Positions 1 to 4,784 of a DNA stretch of 5,890 nt are shown piece by piece; positions within the stretch are counted from its first letter, which is position 1, and each line of letters opens with the position of its first letter. Below the pieces are notes generated by a model, which made no database searches, was not told the DNA's origin, and was given only the letters and a program-made list of their open reading frames with translations. The DNA is from Comamonadaceae bacterium (GTDB lineage Bacteria; Pseudomonadota; Gammaproteobacteria; Burkholderiales; Burkholderiaceae_C). The DNA is taken from contig CANCCE010000176.1 of the NCBI GenBank assembly GCA_947374505.1, positions 1 to 5,890 on the forward strand. The letters run 5' to 3'. The position numbers and the translations under genes were made by a program.

Positions 1-156
1 GTCGACCCACTTGGCCATGCGGCTGGCTTGCTTGTGACCGCGGGCTGAGAGGCAACGATGCAAGTCTGCATCGGCCACACTAGAGGGTCCTGCTGGCGCC
101 GGGCCGAAGTCTGGCCCGTCTTCTGCATCGGCATGTCTCCAGAGGATTAAGTCCAT
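1..156 (-). CDS. sixA: SixA-type phosphohistidine phosphatase, N-terminal part only
   Basis: This gene is cut by the left window edge; the 52 N-terminal residues are visible and the frame is open to base 1. The protein begins MDLILWRHADAEDG, with the RH(A/G) signature of the histidine phosphatase superfamily. His8 is the expected phospho-acceptor, the same position as in E. coli SixA as I recall it. Further on are DLHRCLSARG and KQASRMAKWV, matching the usual 'L-x-x-RG-x-x-QA-x-x-MA-x-W' block of SixA proteins. SixA enzymes remove phosphate from phosphohistidine, in E. coli on phosphotransfer proteins (ArcB HPt, NPr). The ATG lies 3 nt after the ppk1 stop, and I see no strong ribosome binding site (only GTGAG about 12 nt upstream), so translation is probably coupled to ppk1. 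The family is fairly certain from this fragment; the substrate is unknown. Confidence 0.85.
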   Translation of the reverse strand, partial: MDLILWRHADAEDGPDFGPAPAGPSSVADADLHRCLSARGHKQASRMAKWVD

Positions 157-159
157 GGC

Positions 160-2358
160 TTATTGGCTCACAGGGGGCTTCGCGGTTTTGACTGCTTTCA
201 CCGTTTTGACCGGCTTGACCGACTTGACCGTCTTCACCACTTTGGGCAACTTGGTGACTAGGGTCTTAGGCTCTGACGAGTAGCGGGCCATCAACGCCAC
301 TTGCGCACTCTGCTTGCGGCTGCGCGGTTGCAAGGCCGTGCGTTGGTAAGTACCGTCCGCCTTCAAGTCCCAAGCGTCTTGTGTGTCATGCAGATAAGCC
401 ACCAGACACTCGTCAACGATGCGTTGGCGGATCACCGGATCGGCCACAGGCCAAGCCAGTTCTATACGACCAAACATGTTGCGATTCATCCAGTCAGCAC
501 TGGACAAGTACAGGGTTTCGTCGTCGCCCGTGCGGAAATAAAACACGCGCGCGTGCTCCAGGAAGCGACCGATGACCGAGCGGACTCTGATATTTTCAGT
601 GAGTCCGGGGACCTGTGCCGGCAACATACATGCACCACGCACGATCAGATCAATTTTGACGCCCTGCTGCCCGGCCTTGATCAGCGCGCGCATCAGACCT
701 TCATCGGTGAGCGCGTTCATCTTGGCGATCAAGCGGGTGTCTTTGCCACTGACTGCAGCGGTGCCCAAGGCGTCGATCATCTCGATCATTTTTCGATGCA
801 GCTGCACAGGTGCAAGCACCAACTGGCGCAACTTCGGCAGGCGACTCTGGCTGGCCAGATGAAAGAAAATATTTTCAACGTCCAGCGTCAGCATCGGGTT
901 GGCTGTGAGGTAACTCACATCGGTGTAAAGCCGCGCTGTTCTAGGGTTGTAATTACCGGTTGACAAGTGCGCGTAGCGCTTGAGTTGCTTGCCCTCACGG
1001 CGCGTCACCAGCAACATCTTAGCGTGAGTTTTCAAACCCACGACACCATAAAGAACCTGCGCACCAATCGACTCCAACATTTCAGCCCAATTGATATTGG
1101 CTTCTTCGTCAAAGCGAGCTTTCAGCTCCACCACCACCGTGACCTCTTTGCCCCGCCGGACTGCCTCGCGCAGCAAGACCATGAGCTCTGAATCAGCACC
1201 CGTCCGGTAAATAGTCTGCTTGATGGCCAATACCTGCGGGTCGTTGACAGCCTCACGCAGAAAAGCCAATACACCGTCAAAACTTTCGAACGGCTGATGA
1301 ATGCAAACATCCCCTTGTTTGATTTTTTCAAACAAAGACTCAGAAGCCATCAGCTGCTGCGGATACGATGCTTTGTAGGGCTTAAAAAGTAGCTCAGGCG
1401 CTTTGATCAGATCGACCATCTGCGTTAAACGCACCAGATTCACAGGGCCATTGACGCGGTAAATAGCCTCTTGCGGCAGCTGAAACTGGCGCTGTAAAAA
1501 GTTCGACAAGTGTTCCGAGCAGCCCGACGAAATTTCAAGGCGGACCGCCTGTCCATAGTGACGCTGCTCCAGACCGGCGCGTAGCGCGGTGCGCAGGTTC
1601 AGGACATCGTCTTCATCGACCGCCAAGTCAGAATGCCGGGTCACCCGAAATTGCGAGAACTGCAACACATCGCGGCCTGGAAATAAATCGGCAATGTGAG
1701 CACGAACCACACTGGACAAAGACACAAACAGCGTCTTCTCATCGCCATTTTTGTGGGGCAACTGAATGACGCGCGGCAACACCCTTGGCACCTTGACGAT
1801 GGCGATATCGTTTTCTCGACCGAAGGCGTCTTTCCCACCCAGGCGAACAATGAAGTTGAGCGACTTGTTGGCCACCATAGGAAACGGATGCGACGGGTCA
1901 AGACCCACCGGAATCAGCAAGGGGCGAACCTCACGCAAAAAATAAGCTTTGACCCACCGCCTTTGAGCCGTGTCACGCTCACTTTGCGACAGCAGGTGAA
2001 TACCGTGCCGCGCAAACTCCGGCATCAACACCTCATTGAACAGCTGGTACTGGCGTGCCACCATCTCATGCGCGCTTGCCGACAGGGCCCGGAAAACTTG
2101 GGCCGCATCAGACTGACCGGCTCCCTGAGGCGTGACTGCGGCAAGATGCGGTGCAGCGCGCACTTCAAAGAATTCGTCCAGGTTGGATGAAACGATGCAC
2201 AAGAAGCGCAGACGCTCCACCAGCGGCACTTCAGGTCGGGTGGCTAAGTCAAGCACCCGCTCATTGAAGGCCAGGATGCTGCCGTCCCGATTCAGAAATT
2301 TGATGCTCAATGCATCTGTGTCAGTCATCACATCAGTGTGTGGGTTGAGAAGAGACAT
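160..2358 (-). CDS. ppk1: Polyphosphate kinase PPK1
   Basis: PPK1 reversibly polymerises the gamma-phosphate of ATP into inorganic polyphosphate, usually at the inner membrane. The 732-residue protein has the full family layout: an N-domain with LAFNERVLDLA (29-39) and VSSNLDEFFEVR (56-67), a head domain, and two phospholipase-D-like C domains. His445 in GLKTHAK matches the autophosphorylated E. coli His435. His464 in YAHLSTGNYNPRTARLYTD matches His454, and His602 in FLEHAR matches His592; all residue spacings agree. YLSSADWMNRNM (617-628) is also typical. The usual family length is about 690-700 residues. The excess is a C-terminal Lys/Val-rich tail (about 703-732), annotated separately. The start at 2358 has only a weak Shine-Dalgarno (AGG, 9 nt away), and the alternative Met11 has none, so I keep the longer form. 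A 116-bp upstream gap with a Pho-box-like array suggests its own promoter. sixA follows after 3 nt. Confidence 0.97.
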   Translation of the reverse strand: MSLLNPHTDVMTDTDALSIKFLNRDGSILAFNERVLDLATRPEVPLVERLRFLCIVSSNLDEFFEVRAAPHLAAVTPQGAGQSDAAQVFRALSASAHEMVARQYQLFNEVLMPEFARHGIHLLSQSERDTAQRRWVKAYFLREVRPLLIPVGLDPSHPFPMVANKSLNFIVRLGGKDAFGRENDIAIVKVPRVLPRVIQLPHKNGDEKTLFVSLSSVVRAHIADLFPGRDVLQFSQFRVTRHSDLAVDEDDVLNLRTALRAGLEQRHYGQAVRLEISSGCSEHLSNFLQRQFQLPQEAIYRVNGPVNLVRLTQMVDLIKAPELLFKPYKASYPQQLMASESLFEKIKQGDVCIHQPFESFDGVLAFLREAVNDPQVLAIKQTIYRTGADSELMVLLREAVRRGKEVTVVVELKARFDEEANINWAEMLESIGAQVLYGVVGLKTHAKMLLVTRREGKQLKRYAHLSTGNYNPRTARLYTDVSYLTANPMLTLDVENIFFHLASQSRLPKLRQLVLAPVQLHRKMIEMIDALGTAAVSGKDTRLIAKMNALTDEGLMRALIKAGQQGVKIDLIVRGACMLPAQVPGLTENIRVRSVIGRFLEHARVFYFRTGDDETLYLSSADWMNRNMFGRIELAWPVADPVIRQRIVDECLVAYLHDTQDAWDLKADGTYQRTALQPRSRKQSAQVALMARYSSEPKTLVTKLPKVVKTVKSVKPVKTVKAVKTAKPPVSQ
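184..237 (-). repeat. Six tandem 9-nt repeats encoding a VKx tail of PPK1
   Basis: Six consecutive 9-nt units encode VKT, VKS, VKP, VKT, VKA and VKT (residues 708-725 of PPK1). The valine codon is GTC or GTG, the lysine codon AAG or AAA, and the third codon varies at its first base. Such short near-identical units arise by slippage or unequal exchange and usually differ in number between strains. The resulting tail is strongly basic and lies outside the conserved catalytic fold. Confidence 0.9.
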
Positions 2359-2427
2359 GAAGGTAAGCCTGTAAATTCGACATGCAGATCGAGATCAGGA
2401 ACAAAGTCACTGCTAAGTTCGTCGCCT

Positions 2428-2472
2428 ATTCTGGAAGCTCTTCGTGACAATGATGTGACAAATCAGTGAAAA
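2428..2472 (-). promoter_or_regulatory. Pho-box-like array and -10 upstream of ppk1
   Basis: Read on the minus strand, three 7-mers occur at an exact 11-bp period: TTTTCAC (2466-2472), TTGTCAC (2455-2461) and TTGTCAC (2444-2450), separated by 4-nt spacers. The last two are identical. PhoB binds direct repeats of CTGTCAT with 4-nt spacers, and TTGTCAC is, as I recall, the second half-site of the E. coli phoA Pho box. A -10-like CAGAAT (2428-2433, four of six consensus bases) follows 10 nt after the last unit, the spacing expected at PhoB-activated promoters, which lack a good -35. Predicted transcription would start near 2421, giving a leader of about 60 nt. PhoB control of ppk is documented in several proteobacteria; here it is inferred from sequence only. 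Confidence 0.65.
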
Positions 2473-2474
2473 TT

Positions 2475-3320
2475 TTAATCGGCGACTGTTGCAAAGTGTT
2501 TGCGATAGCGCAAAGGCAAGTCTGAAATACGCATCATCATCGGCAGATCGGCAGAGTTGAAGTCTGGGTCCCAGGCTGGGGCACCCAACACCTTGGCGCC
2601 GAGTCGCAAATAACCCCTGATGAGCGCTGGCGGCTCCACCATCAAGGAGTTGTCCAATTGGTCTACCGGCAAGGCCAGACGGGGAGTGACATGCCAGTCT
2701 ATGGCCGCCAGATGGGTTTCGCGCAGTTGCCGCCAGATGCTGGCGGCCGCATGGCCACTGGGTGTGCCGCTGTGCTGCATCGGAATGCTGGCGCAACCAA
2801 TCATGGTGTCAAGTTGGTTGCGCGACATGAACTGCGCCAAAGCCCCCCACAAAGCCATGATGACTGCGCCTTGACGATGCTCCGCATGAACACAGCTGCG
2901 CCCCAGCTCCACCATCCGGCTGCGCAGCGAGCGCAAGCGGGTGAGGTCAAACTCGAGGTCGCTGTACGTGCTGCCCGCCCGCTTGGCCTGGGTGGGTGTC
3001 AATGCCCGGTAAGTGCCGATGACCTCTTGCGTGGCCTCGTCGCGCACCAGCAAATGTTCGCAGTAGTCGTCAAACAAGTCCATGTCATGGCCGGGAATTT
3101 TGCAGACCAGGCGCGCGCCCATCTCGACCGCAAAGACCTGGTACCTCAGACGCTGGGCCTCGCGGACTTCGTCTTGGTGCCGGGCCCAGCTGACCTGAAT
3201 TTTGGTGGCCGCAGGCTTGACACCCACGGGCGCAGAGATTGCTTGAGAGCTTCGATGAAGTAACCCCCGTGGCAACTCGACCGGCGACAAGGAAAATGTG
3301 GGATTCGGCAGTTCTTTCAT
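2475..3320 (-). CDS. olsB: OlsB-type L-ornithine N(alpha)-acyltransferase (GNAT-like)
   Basis: OlsB transfers a 3-hydroxyacyl group from acyl-carrier protein to the alpha-amino group of ornithine, making lyso-ornithine lipid. OlsA then completes this phosphorus-free membrane lipid. The 281-residue protein has the autoinducer-synthase/OlsB acyltransferase features: AQRLRYQVFAVEMGARL (about 55-71), DLFDDYCEHLLV (about 81-92), VIGTYRALTP (about 100-109), SDLEFDL (about 120-126), ELGRSCVHAEHRQGAVIMALWGALAQFM (about 137-164) and GCASIPMQHSG (about 175-185). The start is well supported: AGGA lies 7 nt before the ATG. Length is normal for the family. No olsA is next to it. The stop lies 116 bp before ppk1, and no terminator is visible between them. 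Upstream, 297 bp separate it from arsH and contain a four-unit Pho-box-like array. OlsB is PhoB-dependent in rhizobia, which fits. A different hydroxyacyl-ACP-dependent N-acyltransferase role is possible but less likely. Confidence 0.88.
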   Translation of the reverse strand: MKELPNPTFSLSPVELPRGLLHRSSQAISAPVGVKPAATKIQVSWARHQDEVREAQRLRYQVFAVEMGARLVCKIPGHDMDLFDDYCEHLLVRDEATQEVIGTYRALTPTQAKRAGSTYSDLEFDLTRLRSLRSRMVELGRSCVHAEHRQGAVIMALWGALAQFMSRNQLDTMIGCASIPMQHSGTPSGHAAASIWRQLRETHLAAIDWHVTPRLALPVDQLDNSLMVEPPALIRGYLRLGAKVLGAPAWDPDFNSADLPMMMRISDLPLRYRKHFATVAD

Positions 3321-3327
3321 GTCAGTT

Positions 3328-3331
3328 TCCT
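3328..3331 (-). promoter_or_regulatory. Ribosome binding site of olsB
   Basis: On the minus strand AGGA is followed by 7 nt and then the ATG at 3320, the clearest Shine-Dalgarno in the left half of the window. It fixes the olsB start. The stop codon of a possible 71-codon upstream reading frame (TAG at 3330-3332) overlaps it. Confidence 0.7.
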
Positions 3332-3568
3332 AAATATTTGTCGAACGGGTTGCGTACTGGCGTGGGAACAAGGACAAGCCCTCAAGCCAAGGCTTGGCAC
3401 CGGGAACAAAATGCAGTCCACCCGGACTATTGGCCATGGCTTGCGCCGTGCAATGCAAAATACGCAGAACGTTGGTTTGAAAGGAGCTCGAACTGTTTAG
3501 CTCGGCTGGGCGGCACATCTGAACTTCTAAGGCATCATGTTTCATGCCCTGAAGTTTGGCGTTTCAGC

Positions 3569-3608
3569 GTGACGCGATCATGTCAAAGTCATGACATTTT
3601 GGTGACGT
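3569..3608 (-). promoter_or_regulatory. Four-unit Pho-box-like array upstream of olsB
   Basis: On the minus strand four 7-mers stand at an exact 11-bp period: ACGTCAC (3602-3608), ATGTCAT (3591-3597), TTGACAT (3580-3586) and GCGTCAC (3569-3575). Against the PhoB half-site CTGTCAT they match at 4, 6, 5 and 4 positions, and the G-[TA]-C-A core is kept in all four. A weak -10-like CAAACT (3553-3558, three of six) follows the last unit after 10 nt. The array points toward olsB but lies about 250 bp from its ATG, so the leader would be long. PhoB control of olsB is known in Sinorhizobium; here it is inferred. The overlapping palindrome GTCATGAC (3588-3595) could instead be the core of another regulator's site. 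Confidence 0.5.
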
Positions 3609-3617
3609 CAGGGCGAT

Positions 3618-4352
3618 CTATATCACCGCTTGGTTCACGCGGGTCGACAGCGCCACAGCACTTTCCTTGCGCTCGCTGTAGCGGTCGACCAGCCAAGGTG
3701 AGACATCGCGTGTCAACAACGTGAATTTGAGCAGTTCTTCCATCACGTCCACTACGCGGTCGTGATACGCCGACGGTTTCATGCGGCCGGCTTCGTCGAA
3801 CTCCAGAAAAGCTTTGGCGATGGAGGATTGATTTGGAATCGTCAGCATGCGCATCCAGCGGCCAAGTACGCGCATCTGGTTCAACGCATTGAAGGACTGC
3901 GAGCCGCCGGAGACTTGCATCAACGCCAGCGTCTTGCCTTGGGTCGGCCGAACTGCGCCTTCGCTCAACGGAATCCAGTCAATTTGTGACTTCAAAATTC
4001 CGGTCATCGCACCATGCCGTTCAGGGGAACACCAGACCATGCCTTCAGACCAGGCAGCGAGCTCGCGCAACTCTTGAACTTTGGGGTGCGACTCGGGCGC
4101 ATCGTCCGGCAGTGGCAAACCGCTCGGCGAAAAAGTGCGTGTTTCAGCCCCCATAGCCTGCAACAGTCGTGCGGCTTCTTCACTGGCTAAACGACTGTAA
4201 GAACGCACGAGCACGGATCCGTAGAGCAACAAGATGCGCGGTGGATGGGTTGCGGCACAGGGCGCACCGGCACCCTTCAATGCAGGTTTGACGACATACG
4301 CAGGGTCAACCGGCGACCCCTCCAACGCGCTCAGTACCGCTATCTCGTCCAT
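3618..4352 (-). CDS. arsH: ArsH, NADPH-dependent FMN oxidoreductase of arsenic resistance
   Basis: ArsH is a cytosolic flavodoxin-like, usually tetrameric enzyme. It oxidises trivalent organoarsenicals such as methylarsenite to less toxic pentavalent forms, and it also reduces quinones, azo dyes or metals in vitro. The 244 residues match the family almost throughout: RILLLYGS (39-46), GLPLPDDAPESHPKVQELREL (78-98), WSEGMVWCSPERHGAMTGI (101-119), SQIDWIPLS (122-130), RPTQGKTLALMQVSGGSQSFNALNQMRVLGRWMRMLTIPNQSS (135-177) and LVDRYSERKE (221-230). One oddity is the FMN phosphate loop, which reads GSVLVRSYSR (45-54) where the family usually has GSLRERSYSR. The ATG has GAAGG 6 nt upstream. The gene is transcribed away from arsR-acr3 across a 51-bp shared regulatory region, which supports As(III)-induced expression under ArsR. 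Confidence 0.96.
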   Translation of the reverse strand: MDEIAVLSALEGSPVDPAYVVKPALKGAGAPCAATHPPRILLLYGSVLVRSYSRLASEEAARLLQAMGAETRTFSPSGLPLPDDAPESHPKVQELRELAAWSEGMVWCSPERHGAMTGILKSQIDWIPLSEGAVRPTQGKTLALMQVSGGSQSFNALNQMRVLGRWMRMLTIPNQSSIAKAFLEFDEAGRMKPSAYHDRVVDVMEELLKFTLLTRDVSPWLVDRYSERKESAVALSTRVNQAVI

Positions 4353-4358
4353 GCTTAA

Positions 4359-4363
4359 CCTTC
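4359..4363 (-). promoter_or_regulatory. Ribosome binding site of arsH
   Basis: GAAGG on the minus strand lies 6 nt before the arsH ATG. It supports the start at 4352, in contrast to arsR on the other side of the gap, which has no such site. Confidence 0.65.
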
Positions 4364-4368
4364 ACATC

Positions 4369-4397
4369 TTGCTCAGTTGCAACCTTTCAATTATATT
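4369..4397 (+). promoter_or_regulatory. arsR-acr3 promoter
   Basis: The -35-like TTGCTC (4369-4374, three of six) and -10 TATATT (4392-4397, five of six) are 17 bp apart. Transcription 6-7 nt after the -10 would begin at 4403-4404, at the arsR start codon itself. The -10 lies inside the operator dyad and overlaps the arsH -10 on the opposite strand, so the two promoters probably compete and are repressed together. Confidence 0.55.
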
Positions 4398-4402
4398 TGA
4401 AA
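4385..4402. promoter_or_regulatory. Probable ArsR operator (inverted repeat)
   Basis: TTTCAA (4385-4390) and TTGAAA (4397-4402) form a perfect 6-bp inverted repeat around the AT-rich centre TTATAT. ArsR/SmtB dimers bind AT-rich interrupted dyads of about this size. The site covers the -10 elements of both divergent promoters and ends 1 nt before the arsR ATG, so a bound repressor would block both directions. The centre also reads as promoter, so part of the symmetry could be incidental. Confidence 0.65.
4390..4395 (-). promoter_or_regulatory. -10 element of the arsH promoter
   Basis: The minus strand carries a perfect TATAAT inside the operator dyad. No good -35 is seen 16-18 bp upstream, which falls inside arsR codons 3-6 (best CTGTGC, two of six). 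Predicted transcription starts near 4383, giving a leader of about 30 nt that contains the arsH ribosome binding site. Confidence 0.5.
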
Positions 4403-4403
4403 C

Positions 4404-4784
4404 ATGAAAAAAGCACAGCTGACCGAGACAATCGATGTCCTTGACGAAGACTTGGCCGTGAAATCCTTAGCTGCATTGGCGCAAACGCAGCGCTTACGTG
4501 CGTTTCGCGCTTTAGTCGTGGCAGGGCCCGATGGATTAACACCGGGCGTGATTGCGGATCAGCTGAGCATGACACCGAGCGCCCTTTCCTTTCACCTGAA
4601 GGAACTCTCCCATGCCGGCTTGGTCCGCAGCGAGGCACGCGGCCGCAATCTCATTTACCGGGCTGAGTTTTCACGGATGAACGCCTTGCTCGGCTACTTG
4701 ACTGAACAATGCTGCCAAGGTGAAAGTTGCGCAGCTGTACCCGCTCCAAGCCAGAAAAAAAGGATCCCTGATGGGCTTGTTTGA
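4404..4784 (+). CDS. arsR: ArsR-family As(III)-responsive repressor
   Basis: This is a 126-residue winged-helix repressor that should bind the adjacent dyad and leave it when As(III) is bound. ALAQTQRLRAFRALVVAGPDGL (24-45) is the typical start of the fold. IADQLSMTPSALSFHLKELSHAGLV (50-74) is the helix-turn-helix, and RSEARGRNLIYRAEF (75-89) the wing. The ELCVCDL metal-binding motif of plasmid R773 ArsR is absent; the DNA-binding region has no cysteine. Instead the C-terminal helix carries Cys103, Cys104 and Cys109 (QCCQGESC), similar to the C-terminal triad of Acidithiobacillus ferrooxidans ArsR. No Shine-Dalgarno precedes the ATG and the promoter abuts it, so the mRNA may be leaderless. 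GTG at codon 19 would remove helix 1 and has only a weak upstream purine stretch, so I reject it. The 3' end overlaps acr3 by 14 nt, implying translational coupling. Confidence 0.95.
   Translation: MKKAQLTETIDVLDEDLAVKSLAALAQTQRLRAFRALVVAGPDGLTPGVIADQLSMTPSALSFHLKELSHAGLVRSEARGRNLIYRAEFSRMNALLGYLTEQCCQGESCAAVPAPSQKKRIPDGLV
4761..4764 (+). promoter_or_regulatory. Ribosome binding site of acr3
   Basis: AGGA preceded by an A-run lies inside arsR codons, 6 nt before the ATG at 4771. It decides between this ATG and the in-frame GTG at 4720, which would add 17 residues not usual for the family and has no clear upstream site. Confidence 0.7.

Larger units (their letters stand above)
3321..3617. other. 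297-bp gap between arsH and olsB
   Basis: No recognisable protein or RNA gene lies here. The stretch contains, from the arsH side, a four-unit Pho-box-like array (3569-3608). On the minus strand it also holds an open frame of 71 codons (3330-3545) that resembles no family I know, with a poor start context. The inverted repeat CAAGCC/GGCTTG (3375-3380 and 3391-3396) has a 10-nt gap and no T-tract, so I do not call it a terminator. No terminator follows the arsH stop, so read-through from arsH into olsB is possible. Confidence 0.6.

Noticed and set aside
301..963. 220-codon plus-strand frame opposite ppk1
   Set aside because: It is antisense to conserved PPK1 coding sequence, has no recognisable domain, and is explained as a shadow of a strongly constrained gene.
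1696..2190. 164-codon plus-strand frame opposite the N-terminal part of ppk1
   Set aside because: Same reasoning: antisense shadow, no family resemblance, no plausible start context.
2658..3263. 201-codon plus-strand frame opposite olsB
   Set aside because: It overlaps conserved OlsB motifs on the other strand and has a composition typical of reverse-complement frames.
3375..3398. Inverted repeats CAAGCC/GGCTTG and GCCAAG/CTTGGC as a terminator
   Set aside because: They overlap and are mutually exclusive; one has only a 1-nt loop, and no T-tract follows on either strand.
3239..3724. 161-codon plus-strand frame across the arsH-olsB gap
   Set aside because: It overlaps the 3' end of arsH and the 5' end of olsB, and shows no domain and no ribosome binding site.
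4720..4770. In-frame GTG at 4720 as an earlier start for acr3
   Set aside because: It would add 17 residues of non-membrane sequence not typical of ACR3, and it lacks a ribosome binding site. The ATG at 4771 has AGGA 6 nt upstream and gives the usual MGLFERYLTLW N-terminus.
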